A DNA stretch of 64,000 bases, from contig NZ_AP026738.1 of the NCBI RefSeq assembly GCF_002157685.2, positions 2,976,001 to 3,040,000 of the forward strand, read 5' to 3'. Below, in pieces: positions 44,552 through 56,061 of this stretch (positions are counted from its first letter, which is position 1; every line of letters starts with the position of its first letter). The notes beneath the pieces were generated by a model that saw only the letters and a program-made list of their open reading frames with translations, ran no database searches and had not been told where the DNA came from. The stretch is from Comamonas thiooxydans. Its GTDB lineage: Bacteria > Pseudomonadota > Gammaproteobacteria > Burkholderiales > Burkholderiaceae_C. The position numbers were made by a program, and so were the translations under genes.

Positions 44552-45441
44552 TCAAGCCCCATCAACTGCAGCGCAGTCTGATGAATGGCAGATTGCGGAT
44601 CGGCCAGTTGCAGCGGCAAATCAAAGTGGTTGGTAGCCGGCGCCTCCACCCATTGCCCCGGCAGACAACGCGCCTGCCACGCAGCCAAGTATTCGCGCGA
44701 CTGGCGCTTGAATTCATGGCTTTCAAACTCGCCACAGCTCACGCGCAGCTGACACTGACCATGCGTACTCGCATCGGGAAGTAGAAAGCGCGGGCTGTTG
44801 CGTATGGCTGCAGCATCGTCCAGCTGCATCCAGCCGTTGATATGGGTTGTCAGCAGCGGCTGCAGGTCAAACAGACCGCTCAAGGTCAATACCGACCGAG
44901 GCACGGCCTGCGCTGGCAGGTCATAGTCTTGCAGCCACTCCTTGGCCAGCAACATGGCTGCCAGATGTCCACCGGCCGAGCTTCCGCAGACACAGATATT
45001 GTGGGCATCACCGCCGTAGATGGCAATATTGCGCACCACCCAGGCATAGGCTTGGCGCATCTGCTCGACGATATGATCCAGCGTGGCGGCCGGAGCCAGA
45101 TCGTAGTCAGGAACCACGACGATAGCCCCCTCCCGCGTCAGCGCGGGTGCCATGAATGCCGAATCATCCTTGCTCAAGGCCTTCCAGTAGCCGCCATGAA
45201 TGAAGATGAAAACAGGCGCCGCTTGTGCTTTTCCTGCCTGAGTTGCGGGCAGATAGATATCCAGAACATCCACGGCCCTGGGGCTGTAGCGCTGGTTGCG
45301 AACTGCACCAGGCAATGCAAACGCAGCCAGGCTTTCCTGCGTGTAGCGCGCCAGATACGCAAGCGGATCCTGCACGCTGGCACGGGCGTTGTATTGGCGG
45401 TCGTAGTAAGCAGTCGTGAGGACGGTCGAGATGGGATGCAT
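44521..45441 (-). CDS. Alpha/beta hydrolase, arylformamidase (kynurenine formamidase)-like
   Basis: 306 residues from ATG 45441 (MHPISTV); the longer frame to 45549 is not needed. The oxyanion motif HGGYW (FIFIHGGYWKALSKDD) is characteristic of arylformamidases; the nucleophile is in CGSSAGGHLAAML and the His near the end in PATNHFDLP. Its 3' end overlaps the convergent recombinase gene by 31 bases. Tryptophan-catabolic neighbours are absent, so the formamidase role is not secured. Confidence 0.78.
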   Translation of the reverse strand: MHPISTVLTTAYYDRQYNARASVQDPLAYLARYTQESLAAFALPGAVRNQRYSPRAVDVLDIYLPATQAGKAQAAPVFIFIHGGYWKALSKDDSAFMAPALTREGAIVVVPDYDLAPAATLDHIVEQMRQAYAWVVRNIAIYGGDAHNICVCGSSAGGHLAAMLLAKEWLQDYDLPAQAVPRSVLTLSGLFDLQPLLTTHINGWMQLDDAAAIRNSPRFLLPDASTHGQCQLRVSCGEFESHEFKRQSREYLAAWQARCLPGQWVEAPATNHFDLPLQLADPQSAIHQTALQLMGLDQSSSSIRAA

Positions 45442-45631
45442 TTTTCTGCGCGGCTTTGGGCTTCGGGCGGCGATCACTCGCAGCGCACAGCATAAGCCAC
45501 GCTGGTAGCTCTTTGGAGCCCCGAAAGCGTCAACTGCACGAGCCTGCATCCTCCAATTAGACCTATACGCCTGTCACTTAGACACATTAAATTACATTCA
45601 TGCAACTGGAATCAGAGCGTTGGAGCAGGTG

Positions 45632-46729
45632 TTGAGAAAAGCAAAAATGGGGGCTGGCTGCGCAGCCATGATGTGGGGCCTCTGCGCCCAGGCCGGCGGC
45701 CTTGATAGAACTGGCCAAGACCTTGGGCCTTTGTTTGAAAACGGCCGCTATCTTTCCGTGGAGACCTATACGGTTCGGCCCCGGATCCAGGGCACGGATG
45801 CCTTGGGCAAGTCCACCGGTCAGGTCGCCGACGATTACACCCAATGGGGCTTTGCATACAAGCAGGATGTGAATCCACGCACCTCGGTGCTGCTCATGTT
45901 GAGCAAGCCTTTTGGCCTTGACATTGCTTACAGCCCTCTGCAATCGCCTCTTTTTGGCGGCACTCAGGCCCGCGTGAGCAGCCATGAGCTCATGGGGGCC
46001 ATGCGCTACCGCTTGGATGAGCACTGGGCTGTTCATGGTGGGCTACGCCTGCAGCGCACCGAAGGACATGTGGCTCTGGGGGGAATGGTGTTTGGAGCGC
46101 TCAATGGGTACCGGGTGGATTTCAGACCCAGTACCGAGCCTGGCTACTTGCTGGGCATGAGCTATGAGCGCCCCGATATGGCTTTGCGCGTTGCTGCGAC
46201 CTATTACTCAGCCATCAAGCACAAGATCGCTACCCGTGAAAACCTATGGCCGGGCGAAACAAGCACGGCATCGACAGCTCCGCAGAGCTTCAACCTCGAT
46301 ATTCAGACAGGCATCGCGCCAGGTACCCTGCTCTTTGGACAGATTCGCTGGACCAACTGGTCGCAATTCAGGCTGTATCCGCAGACCCTGGCGGCGGTAC
46401 TCCCAGGCCACAGCCTGGCAGACATGGAGGACACCACCACCTACACGCTGGGTCTTGGACAGAAGTTGGCTGCGAACTGGTCCGGCTTTGTCGCCATAGC
46501 TTATGACAGGCACAACGACAAGGCCGCGCTGTCGCCATTGCGCCCCACCAATGGTCGCCTTGGCTACACAGTGGGGGTGAGCTATCAGCAAGGGCAGTTC
46601 AAGCTCACGCCCTGGCTGAGCTACCAGCGTCTGGGCTCGGTAGATATTTCCAGCGGCGGCACAACCCTGGCGAATTTTGATGCCGAGTCCGCCACAGCGT
46701 TCGGGATCAGGCTCGGCTATCAGTTCTAA
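45632..46729 (+). CDS. FadL-family outer-membrane transport protein
   Basis: About 365 residues. TTG 45632 with GGAG 6 bases upstream gives a short signal peptide (LRKAKMGAGCAAMMWGLCAQ, cleaved after AQA); TTG 45620 or ATG 45647 are possible. The body is beta-strand-rich with aromatic girdle residues and the C-terminal Phe typical of outer-membrane barrels (FGIRLGYQF). DYTQWGFAYKQDVNP, GYLLGMSYERPDMALR and the WTNWSQFRLYP segment fit FadL. Probably imports a hydrophobic compound. Its neighbours give no substrate clue. Confidence 0.78.
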   Translation: MRKAKMGAGCAAMMWGLCAQAGGLDRTGQDLGPLFENGRYLSVETYTVRPRIQGTDALGKSTGQVADDYTQWGFAYKQDVNPRTSVLLMLSKPFGLDIAYSPLQSPLFGGTQARVSSHELMGAMRYRLDEHWAVHGGLRLQRTEGHVALGGMVFGALNGYRVDFRPSTEPGYLLGMSYERPDMALRVAATYYSAIKHKIATRENLWPGETSTASTAPQSFNLDIQTGIAPGTLLFGQIRWTNWSQFRLYPQTLAAVLPGHSLADMEDTTTYTLGLGQKLAANWSGFVAIAYDRHNDKAALSPLRPTNGRLGYTVGVSYQQGQFKLTPWLSYQRLGSVDISSGGTTLANFDAESATAFGIRLGYQF

Positions 46730-46782
46730 GAACAATCGCAGCTATCACGCTGCTGCAATCTGGCAGCCGGCGCCCGGAACAC

Positions 46783-47247
46783 TCAGCCTAGCGCCGCGAT
46801 CACCTCGGCCGGGGCCTGTACCAGCTCAATCAGCACGCCTTCGCCGGCAATCGGAAACTCGTCATTGCTCTTGGGGTGCAGGAAAGTGATGTCATAGCCC
46901 GCCGCTCCCTTGCGGATACCGCCGGGAGCAAATCGCACGCCATTGGCCGTCAGCCATTCAACGGCCTTGGGCAGGTCGTCGATCCACAGGCCGATGTGGT
47001 TCAGCGGCGTGGCGTGCACGGCGGGCTTTTTCTCGATATCCATGGGCTGCATGATGTCCACTTCCACCTTCATCGCGCCCCGCCCCATGGCCAGAATGTC
47101 CTCGTCCACGTTTTCGCGCTCGCTCTGAAAGGTGCCGGTCTGCTCCAGACCCAGCATGTCCACCCACAGCTTTTTCATGCGCTGTTTATCGGTGCCGCCG
47201 ATGGCGACTTGCTGAATGCCCAGAACCTTGAAAGGACGATTGCTCAT
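46783..47247 (-). CDS. VOC-family protein, methylmalonyl-CoA epimerase candidate
   Basis: 154 residues from ATG 47247 with AAGGAG upstream. Glyoxalase fold with [20 protein letters not shown] at the N-terminus, the metal His in [16 protein letters not shown] and Glu in VLIELVQAP. Together with the propionyl-CoA carboxylase and methylmalonyl-CoA mutase genes just upstream on the same strand, epimerase is the likely role, but glyoxalase-type members look alike. Moderately confident. Confidence 0.7.
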   Translation of the reverse strand: MSNRPFKVLGIQQVAIGGTDKQRMKKLWVDMLGLEQTGTFQSERENVDEDILAMGRGAMKVEVDIMQPMDIEKKPAVHATPLNHIGLWIDDLPKAVEWLTANGVRFAPGGIRKGAAGYDITFLHPKSNDEFPIAGEGVLIELVQAPAEVIAALG

Positions 47248-47316
47248 GAATAACTCCTTGATTGATAGCTTAAGACGCAATACTGATAAGCGCCAGAGCC
47301 GGTTTTTATTGAAATA

Positions 47317-48129
47317 TCAGACCTCGCCCAGCAACCAGCTGCTGGCCATGGCAAAGTATTCGCGCAGCCAGGAATTGAAACGCGTGGCCAGAGGGGTCGG
47401 AGCTGCCACGGGATAGACCTGAGGCAGATCCTGCCGCTTTGCAATGTTCATGGCACGCATCAGGTGAAAGTCGCTGCTGACCATGGCCATGGGTGCATCC
47501 GCGGCCACGCCGCGCTCGGCCAGCAAGGGCCGGCTGAGTTTGAGGTTCAGCTCGGTACTGGTACTGAGCTTTTCCAGCACCAGCCGCTGCGCAGCAATAC
47601 CGTGACGCTGCTGCAGATAGCGAGCCATGACCTCGGCCTCAGACTCTTTCTCACCCCAATCGACACCGCCACAAACAGCGACCAAGGCCTGGGGCTGCAG
47701 CTTGGCCAGTTCTGCTGCCGTATCCAGTCGCGTAGCCAGAACCGGCCTGGGGTGACCATCGAGCGTGCCGCTGCCCAGCACCACGATGGATTGCACGGGC
47801 GGCACTTGCTGCGGCGCAAGACCCAGACCGAAAAGGTGGCTCCAGAACCAGAAAAGGCTGATCAGCCACAGCGTAAAGCCAGCCCAACCCAACGACCAGA
47901 GCCTTTTATGCAAGGGTCTGATCGAACGCCAGTGTTGCACCGACCGCCATTTCCAGCTCAGCCACAAGGCCGCGATACCCAGCATGGCGGGCAACACCAC
48001 GCCGACATTGAAATGCCCCATGCCCATCAGTACCAGAGCATCGACAAGCAGCAGCGTCCCCAACAGAGCCAGCAGCGTACGCGCCAATCTGGCAGGGTGG
48101 GAAATCGTTGCATCTGCTTTCAATGTCAT
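47317..48129 (-). CDS. YdcF-like (DUF218) membrane protein
   Basis: 270 residues from ATG 48129 (MTLKADATISH). Three N-terminal membrane segments (about 18-35, 39-55, 75-100) precede a DUF218 domain: VVLGSGTLDGHPRPVLATR, LVAVCGGVDWGEKESEAEVM, STSTELNLKLSRPLL, MVSSDFHLMRAMNIA. The family relates to ElyC/SanA-type envelope proteins; in those, this domain acts in the periplasm. The exact function is unknown. It is not clearly connected with propionate metabolism. Confidence 0.85.
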   Translation of the reverse strand: MTLKADATISHPARLARTLLALLGTLLLVDALVLMGMGHFNVGVVLPAMLGIAALWLSWKWRSVQHWRSIRPLHKRLWSLGWAGFTLWLISLFWFWSHLFGLGLAPQQVPPVQSIVVLGSGTLDGHPRPVLATRLDTAAELAKLQPQALVAVCGGVDWGEKESEAEVMARYLQQRHGIAAQRLVLEKLSTSTELNLKLSRPLLAERGVAADAPMAMVSSDFHLMRAMNIAKRQDLPQVYPVAAPTPLATRFNSWLREYFAMASSWLLGEV

Positions 48130-48181
48130 AGCTGCGATCTGAGTCTGGATAAAGGATAGAGCCGATCTTATTGAAAATTGG

Positions 48182-48214
48182 AAAGCCCGCAGAGCCAAAG
48201 CCGTGCGGGCTTTT
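48182..48214. terminator. Bidirectional terminator after pccA
   Basis: AAAGCCCGC at 48182-48190 pairs with GCGGGCTTT at 48205-48213, with a 14-base loop and T on the outside. It lies 61 bases past the pccA stop and ends the mcm-meaB-pccB-pccA transcript. Confidence 0.75.
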
Positions 48215-48274
48215 GCTTCGGGGCCTTATGCTCAGACCAGATCGGTTCTGAACAGAGGCCCCGAAAAGCTCTCA

Positions 48275-50323
48275 TTACTCGAATTCCAGAATGATGTCGT
48301 CCACCGCCAGCGAGTCTCCCTTGGCGGCGCTGATCTTGCTGACCACACCATCCTGGGCTGCGAACAGGATGTTCTCCATCTTCATGGCTTCGATGACGGC
48401 CAGCTTCTCGCCGGCCTGCACCTTCTGGCCGGGCTGCACTGCCACGTCGACCAACAGGCCGGGCATGGGCGAGAGCAGGAATTTGGACAAATCTGGCGGA
48501 GCCTTGTAAGGCATGAGCTTGTGCATCTCGGCGCCCTTGGGCGAGAGCACCAGCACATCTGCTTGCGTGCCGTTGTGGATGACACGCAGAGCCAGCGGGT
48601 TCTTGCCGTTGCCGCGCTCGATCTGGCACGTGAAAGCCTTGCCATTGCAGACGCCGCGAACCACCAGGTCGCGAATATCGGCATTGCTGCGGAACTCGTA
48701 GGCCTTGTCGCCGATCACTACCTTGCAAACGCGCGCCTGGGCGTCGAAGTCGGTCACTTCGCCAGTCACATACTGATTCTTGCCTTCAGCCCCCAGAACC
48801 ACGGCGGTGTACTTCTCGCCCACCTGCACCTGGTGGCCCTGCATCTGGCCGGTGATGGTCGATGCACGCGCACGATAGCGGCGATTGCGGAACAGGGCCA
48901 AAGCCACCAGGAAGTCGGGATCATCGTGGGGCACGTCCTCGGCATGGAAGCCGTCGGCATAGTGCTGGGCGATGAAGCCGGTGTTGAACTTGCCCGAGAC
49001 AAAGTCCGGGTGTGCCAGCAGAGCTGCCTGGAACGGGATGTTGGAGCTGATGCCGCGGATGGCAAAGCCGTTGAGCGCTTCACGGGCCTTGGCGATGGCG
49101 TCGTTGCGATCCTTGCCATGCACGATGAGCTTGGCAATCATCGAGTCGTAGTACATGGGGATCTCGCCGCCGTCATAGACGCCGGTATCCACACGCACGC
49201 CGTTCAGGTGCTCGGTATCGGACTGCCACATGGTCTGCTCGGGCGGTGCAAAGCGCACCAGACGACCGGTCGAAGGCAGGAAATTGCGGAACGGGTCTTC
49301 GGCGTTGATACGGCACTCGATGGCCCAGCCGTCGCGCCTCACATCCGCTTGGGTAAAAGCCAGCTTTTCACCGGCGGCCACACGAATCATCTGCTCGACC
49401 AGATCGAGGCCGGTGATGCATTCGGTCACCGGGTGCTCCACCTGCAGACGGGTATTCATCTCCAGGAAGTAGAAGTCCTGGTCCTTGCCGACCACGAACT
49501 CCACGGTGCCGGCGCTCTGGTACTTGACAGCCTTGGCCAGGGCCACGGCTTGCTCGCCCATGGCCTTGCGGGTTTCGTCACTGATGAAGGGCGAAGGCGC
49601 TTCCTCGATCACCTTCTGGTGACGACGCTGGATCGAGCATTCGCGCTCGTTCAGGTAAACCACATTGCCGTGGCTGTCGCCCAGAATCTGGATTTCGATA
49701 TGGCGTGGCTCCTGCACGAACTTCTCGATGAAGATGCGGTCGTCGCCAAAGCTGTTGCGCGCTTCGTTCTGGCACGAGGCAAAACCTTCAAAGGCTTCCT
49801 TGTCGTTGAAGGCCACGCGCAAACCCTTGCCGCCACCACCGGCCGAGGCCTTGATCATCACCGGGTAGCCAATGCCCTTGGCAATTTCCACGGCCTGCTC
49901 GGGGCCCGCGATGGCGTCGTTGTAGCCGGGGATGGTATTGACCTGGGCTTCGCCGGCCAGCTTCTTGGAAGCGATCTTGTCGCCCATGGCCGCAATGGAA
50001 TGCGACTTGGGGCCGATGAAGGCAATGCCCTCTTCTTCGCAGCGCCTTGCAAAGCCCTCGTTTTCCGACAGGAAACCGTAGCCGGGGTGCACTGCCTGTG
50101 CGCCGGTCTGCTTGCAGGCTTCAATGATTTTTTCGCCCAGCAGATAGGACTCGCGGCTGGGTGCAGGGCCCAGGCGCACGGCCTCGTCGGCCAGCTTGAC
50201 ATGGCGTGCGTCCTTGTCGGCGTCGGAATAGACCGCCACGGTCTGGATGCCCATCTTGCGGGCGGTGGCGATGACTCGGCAGGCGATCTCGCCGCGGTTG
50301 GCAATCAGAATCTTGGTAAACAT
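48275..50323 (-). CDS. pccA: Propionyl/acetyl-CoA carboxylase alpha subunit (biotin carboxylase + BCCP)
   Basis: 682 residues. Biotin carboxylase domain at about 1-450 (TKILIANRGEIACRV, SAGGGGKGLRV, FLEMNTRLQVEHPVTE), a BT-like middle region and a C-terminal biotinyl domain with EAMKMEN at about 647-653. AGGAG lies before the ATG. It follows pccB by 27 bases. Carboxylates propionyl-CoA to methylmalonyl-CoA together with PccB; the methylmalonyl-CoA mutase is in the same operon. Confidence 0.95.
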   Translation of the reverse strand: MFTKILIANRGEIACRVIATARKMGIQTVAVYSDADKDARHVKLADEAVRLGPAPSRESYLLGEKIIEACKQTGAQAVHPGYGFLSENEGFARRCEEEGIAFIGPKSHSIAAMGDKIASKKLAGEAQVNTIPGYNDAIAGPEQAVEIAKGIGYPVMIKASAGGGGKGLRVAFNDKEAFEGFASCQNEARNSFGDDRIFIEKFVQEPRHIEIQILGDSHGNVVYLNERECSIQRRHQKVIEEAPSPFISDETRKAMGEQAVALAKAVKYQSAGTVEFVVGKDQDFYFLEMNTRLQVEHPVTECITGLDLVEQMIRVAAGEKLAFTQADVRRDGWAIECRINAEDPFRNFLPSTGRLVRFAPPEQTMWQSDTEHLNGVRVDTGVYDGGEIPMYYDSMIAKLIVHGKDRNDAIAKAREALNGFAIRGISSNIPFQAALLAHPDFVSGKFNTGFIAQHYADGFHAEDVPHDDPDFLVALALFRNRRYRARASTITGQMQGHQVQVGEKYTAVVLGAEGKNQYVTGEVTDFDAQARVCKVVIGDKAYEFRSNADIRDLVVRGVCNGKAFTCQIERGNGKNPLALRVIHNGTQADVLVLSPKGAEMHKLMPYKAPPDLSKFLLSPMPGLLVDVAVQPGQKVQAGEKLAVIEAMKMENILFAAQDGVVSKISAAKGDSLAVDDIILEFE

Positions 50324-50350
50324 GGATATATCTCCTGGTTCTTCTTGTTC

Positions 50351-51886
<1,536 letters not shown>

Positions 51887-51966
51887 GCTTGTCCTCTAAC
51901 GTGATTTGGGTTGCTTGTCTCGCAATGGTGATGCTGCGATGCTATGGTAATAAGAGCTGCTAGCGC

Positions 51967-52971
51967 CTACTGCATTTGGGCTAGAAGCAGATTTCTTGCT
52001 GCGGTACTGGCGGCGATACGACCCGCTGCCACATCGTCCTGAAGGACGGGGAGCATGGCCTTGACCTGCGGATGCTGGCGAAACGCCTGCTTGAGACCGA
52101 AGTCGATGCGCTCCCACATCCAGGCCAGGGCCTGCTTCTCGCGACGCAGGGTCAGGCGGCCGTTCGCGGTTTGCAGCTCCCTGAAGCTGCTGACTGCAGC
52201 CCAGAAACCCTCCACCCCCTGCCCCAGCAAGGCACTGATCTGCAGCACCCGCGGCTGCCATAGCGCGCCGGTGTTGGCATGATCGGGGTTACCGTGCATA
52301 CCCAGCAGGCGCAGGCTCGATGTGATCTGGGCCTGGGCACGCGTGGCGGCATGGGGGTCGATGTCGGCCTTGTTGATGACCACCAGATCGGCCAGTTCCA
52401 TCACGCCCTTCTTGATGGCCTGCAGGTCGTCGCCCGCATTGGGCAGTTGGAGCACGCAGAACATGTCCGTCATGCCGTGCACGGCGATCTCGCTCTGGCC
52501 CACGCCAACGGTCTCGACGATGACCACGTCATAACCGGCGGCTTCGCAGACCAGCATGGCCTCGCGCGTCTTTTCGGCCACGCCGCCCAGCGTACCGCTG
52601 CTGGGACTTGGGCGGATATAGGCCTCCAGCCGCATGGACAGTTGCTCCATGCGGGTCTTGTCACCGAGGATGGAGCCGCCCGAGACGGTACTGGACGGAT
52701 CGATCGCCAGCACGGCCACACGCAGACCCTGCTCTATCAGGTACAGGCCCAGGGCTTCGATGAAAGTGGATTTGCCGACGCCCGGCACACCACTGATGCC
52801 AAGGCGAAATGCCTTGCCCGTATGCGGCAGCAGAGCGGTGAGCAGGCCGTCTGCCTGTTCACGGTGGTCGGTCCGGGAGGATTCAAGCAAGGTAATGGCC
52901 TTGGCCATGGCCCGGCGCTGCACGGCAGGGTTGCCGCGCAGGATGCCGTCTTGCATTTGCTCAGGTGTCAC
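51967..52971 (-). CDS. meaB: MeaB/ArgK G-protein chaperone of methylmalonyl-CoA mutase
   Basis: 334 residues. GTG 52971 (VTPEQMQDGILRG) is preferred because AAAGG lies about 8 bases upstream and it starts after the mcm stop; ATG 52956 is possible. Walker A GVPGVGKSTF, LAIDPSSTVSGGSILGDKTR, the Glu/Thr/Val-Gly-Val-Gly-Gln-Ser segment (VETVGVGQSE) and NKAD specificity motif are present. It loads and protects cobalamin on the mutase. Lies between mcm and pccB. Confidence 0.92.
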   Translation of the reverse strand: MTPEQMQDGILRGNPAVQRRAMAKAITLLESSRTDHREQADGLLTALLPHTGKAFRLGISGVPGVGKSTFIEALGLYLIEQGLRVAVLAIDPSSTVSGGSILGDKTRMEQLSMRLEAYIRPSPSSGTLGGVAEKTREAMLVCEAAGYDVVIVETVGVGQSEIAVHGMTDMFCVLQLPNAGDDLQAIKKGVMELADLVVINKADIDPHAATRAQAQITSSLRLLGMHGNPDHANTGALWQPRVLQISALLGQGVEGFWAAVSSFRELQTANGRLTLRREKQALAWMWERIDFGLKQAFRQHPQVKAMLPVLQDDVAAGRIAASTAARNLLLAQMQ

Positions 52972-53008
52972 GTCGCGATCGCCTTTGCTATCGATGCTTG
53001 CCGGCCGA

Positions 53009-55183
53009 TCAAAGACCGTTGGCCTTCTTGATCTGCTCCAGCACATCCTTGGCGCTGGCGGGAATGGGAGTGCCGGGGCCGTATACGCCCTTGACGCCCG
53101 CGTTGTAGAGGAAATCATAGTCCTGGGCGGGAATCACACCGCCCACGAAGACGATGATGTCGTCCGCGCCCTGCTTCTTGAGCTCGGCAATGATGGCCGG
53201 AACCAGGGTTTTGTGACCGGCAGCCAGAGTGGAGACACCCACAGCGTGCACATCGTTCTCGATGGCCTGGCGCGCGCATTCTTCGGGGGTCTGGAACAGC
53301 GGCCCCATGTCCACGTCAAAGCCCAGGTCGGCAAAGGCGGTGGCGACCACCTTGGCACCGCGGTCGTGGCCGTCCTGACCCAGCTTGGCGATCATCACGC
53401 GGGGGCGTCGGCCCATGGCCTGCGAAGCGGTGTTGATCTCTTCCTTGAGCTTGTCCCAGCCTTCGGCTGAGTCATAAGCGGCAGCATACACACCGGTCAC
53501 CTTCTGGGTATCGGCGCGATGGCGACCAAACGCCTTTTCCATCGCGTCGGAAACTTCACCTACAGTGGCACGCAGGCGCACGGCCTTGATGGACAGGTCC
53601 AGCAGATTGCCATCGCCGGACTCTGCCGCTGCCGTGATGGCAGCCAACGCAGCTTCCACTTGGGTTGCATCGCGCTTGGCCTTGATATTCTTGAGCCGCG
53701 CAATCTGGCTGTCACGCACCTTGACATTGTCCACTTCCAGAATGTCGACCGGGTCTTCCTTGGCCAGCTTGTACTTGTTGACGCCGACGATGACTTCCTT
53801 GCCCGAATCGATGCGCGCCTGCTTCTCGGCGGCGGCGGCTTCGATCTTGAGTTTGGCCCAGCCGCTGTCCACGGCCGCAGTCATGCCGCCCATGGCATCG
53901 ACTTCCTCGATGATGGCCCAGGCCTTGTCGGCCATTTCCTGAGTCAGCTTTTCCATCATGTAGGAGCCAGCCCAGGGGTCGATCACATTGGTGATATGGG
54001 TCTCTTCCTGAATGATCAGCTGTGTGTTGCGGGCAATGCGGGCCGAGAATTCCGTGGGCAGGGCAATGGCCTCGTCCAGCGCATTGGTGTGCAGGGACTG
54101 GGTGCCGCCAAACACGGCAGCCATGGCTTCGATCGTAGTGCGGACCACGTTGTTGTAGGGGTCCTGCTCGGTCAGCGACCAGCCCGACGTCTGACTGTGC
54201 GTGCGCAGCATCAGACTCTTGGGGTTCTTGGCGTCAAAGCCCTTCATGATGCGGCACCACAGCAGACGCGCGGCACGCATCTTGGCCACTTCCAGGTAGA
54301 AATTCATGCCCACGGCCCAGAAGAAGGACAGACGGCCCGCAAAAGCGTCCACGTCCATGCCCTTGGCAATGGCAGTCTTCACATATTCCTTGCCGTCGGC
54401 CAGCGTGAAAGCCATCTCCAGTGCCTGATTGGCACCGGCTTCCTGCATGTGATAGCCCGAGATCGAGATCGAGTTGAACTTGGGCATGTTCTGGCTCGTG
54501 TACTCGATGATGTCGCCAATGATCTTCATCGATGGCTTGGGCGGGTAGATATAGGTGTTGCGCACCATGAACTCTTTCAGAATGTCGTTCTGAATCGTTC
54601 CGGCGAGTTGGTCCTGCGAGACACCCTGCTCTTCGGCAGCCACCACATAACCGGCCAGCACGGGCAGCACGGCGCCATTCATGGTCATGGAGACGGAGAC
54701 CTTGTCCAGGGGGATCTCGTTGAAGAGAATCTTCATGTCCTCGACGGAGTCGATCGCCACGCCGGCCTTGCCCACATCACCCGTCACACGTGGATGATCG
54801 GAGTCATAGCCGCGGTGGGTGGCCAGATCAAAGGCGACGGAAACGCCTTGGCCGCCGGCAGCCAGCGCCTTGCGATAGAAGGCGTTGGATTCTTCTGCAG
54901 TCGAGAAGCCGGCGTACTGGCGGATCGTCCAGGGCCGCCCTGCATACATGGTGGCCTGGGGGCCGCGGATATAAGGTGCGAATCCCGGCAGCGTGTTGGT
55001 AAAGGGCAGATCGGCAGTGTCTTCGGCCGTATACAGCGGCTTGACGGTGATGCCGTCCGGCGTGACCCAGTTCAGGTTGTTGATGTCGCCACCGGGGGCC
55101 GCCTTGTTGGCGGCCTTGTTCCAGGCTTGCAGATCAGCGGGTGCAAATTCTTGTGGGTCCTGTGCCGGATTCTCTTGGCTCAT
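53009..55183 (-). CDS. mcm: Methylmalonyl-CoA mutase
   Basis: 724 residues, single-chain B12 enzyme. The TIM barrel begins at about residue 50 ([40 protein letters not shown]), and the C-terminal cobalamin domain has the lower-axial-ligand motif [11 protein letters not shown]. It isomerises methylmalonyl-CoA to succinyl-CoA. First gene of the propionate operon and divergent from the GntR regulator at 55306. Confidence 0.96.
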   Translation of the reverse strand: MSQENPAQDPQEFAPADLQAWNKAANKAAPGGDINNLNWVTPDGITVKPLYTAEDTADLPFTNTLPGFAPYIRGPQATMYAGRPWTIRQYAGFSTAEESNAFYRKALAAGGQGVSVAFDLATHRGYDSDHPRVTGDVGKAGVAIDSVEDMKILFNEIPLDKVSVSMTMNGAVLPVLAGYVVAAEEQGVSQDQLAGTIQNDILKEFMVRNTYIYPPKPSMKIIGDIIEYTSQNMPKFNSISISGYHMQEAGANQALEMAFTLADGKEYVKTAIAKGMDVDAFAGRLSFFWAVGMNFYLEVAKMRAARLLWCRIMKGFDAKNPKSLMLRTHSQTSGWSLTEQDPYNNVVRTTIEAMAAVFGGTQSLHTNALDEAIALPTEFSARIARNTQLIIQEETHITNVIDPWAGSYMMEKLTQEMADKAWAIIEEVDAMGGMTAAVDSGWAKLKIEAAAAEKQARIDSGKEVIVGVNKYKLAKEDPVDILEVDNVKVRDSQIARLKNIKAKRDATQVEAALAAITAAAESGDGNLLDLSIKAVRLRATVGEVSDAMEKAFGRHRADTQKVTGVYAAAYDSAEGWDKLKEEINTASQAMGRRPRVMIAKLGQDGHDRGAKVVATAFADLGFDVDMGPLFQTPEECARQAIENDVHAVGVSTLAAGHKTLVPAIIAELKKQGADDIIVFVGGVIPAQDYDFLYNAGVKGVYGPGTPIPASAKDVLEQIKKANGL

Positions 55184-55258
55184 GTTGTCTCTCGTATGCG
55201 GTGCGCGCAGTGAAGTTTGGAATTGCGGTGAACTACCTAGATGCGCCTAGTGTACATG

Positions 55259-55274
55259 ATTCATAATTATGAAT
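55259..55274. promoter_or_regulatory. Perfect 16-bp palindrome in the mcm/gntR divergent promoter
   Basis: ATTCATAATTATGAAT, a perfect 16-base palindrome 32 bases before the gntR start and 76 before mcm. FadR-subfamily GntR repressors bind short palindromes in such positions, so it is the likely operator for propionate-operon control and autoregulation. Confidence 0.7.
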
Positions 55275-55305
55275 TCAAAATACTTGCAGCATATAATCCC
55301 GCGTA

Positions 55306-55941
55306 ATGACAAGCAAAACACTTACTCCTCTTGCGCTATATGAGCAGGTCGCCGAGCAGCTGCGTCAACGCATCTTCCGGCGAGAGCTTGAGCCCGGAGC
55401 CTGGATTGACGAACTCAAGATTGCCGAGGAATACGGCATCAGCCGCACTCCCCTGCGCGAGGCGCTGAAGGTACTGGCCGCCGAAGGCCTGGTGACCATG
55501 AAACTGCGTCGAGGCGCTTACGTGACCGAGGTGTCGCGCAAGGACATCTCCGATGTCTATCGATTGCTGAGCCTGCTGGAGGCAGATGCAGCGGCCGAGG
55601 TTGCAGGCAAGGCCACGGACGAGCAATTGCAGCGTCTGCAGCAGACCCACGAGGAGTTGAAGCAGAACACAGCCGACGCCGAGCGGTTCTTCGCGCTCAA
55701 CGAAAGCTTTCACATGCAGATTCTCGATATCGCAGATAACCGCTGGCGTAATCAGCTGGTGGCCGATTTGCGCAAGGTCATGAAGCTGAACCGCCACAAA
55801 TCGCTGTTCAAACAAGGCCGTATTGAAGACTCCCTCGCAGAGCACGAAGCCATCATGCAAGCACTGCTGAAGCGCGATCCGAAAATTGCCATGAGCGCAG
55901 TGCAGCAGCATTTCGCGAATGGACTTGACGCAGCGATCTAA
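55306..55941 (+). CDS. GntR-family (FadR subfamily) transcriptional regulator
   Basis: 211 residues. N-terminal winged HTH (LYEQVAEQLRQRIFRRELEP, IAEEYGISRTPLREALKVLA) and a C-terminal FCD ligand domain (HMQILDIADNRWRNQLVADL, RHKSLFKQGRIEDSLAEHEA). Divergent from mcm, so probable repressor of the propionate operon with a CoA-ester or organic acid as effector. Confidence 0.9.
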   Translation: MTSKTLTPLALYEQVAEQLRQRIFRRELEPGAWIDELKIAEEYGISRTPLREALKVLAAEGLVTMKLRRGAYVTEVSRKDISDVYRLLSLLEADAAAEVAGKATDEQLQRLQQTHEELKQNTADAERFFALNESFHMQILDIADNRWRNQLVADLRKVMKLNRHKSLFKQGRIEDSLAEHEAIMQALLKRDPKIAMSAVQQHFANGLDAAI

Positions 55942-56061
55942 AAGATCCACTTCTGATCCGCTCTAGTATTTATCCTACATATTTGAAATATTGGATTACC
56001 CAATTCATGAGATGCTTGCTGTGTAACTGAATGTGCTTTCAGTGTTACAGGATCATGATTC

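Noticed and set aside
53519..55213. A 564-residue plus-strand open frame
   Set aside because: Antisense shadow of the methylmalonyl-CoA mutase gene; the His- and Gly-rich product has no family features.
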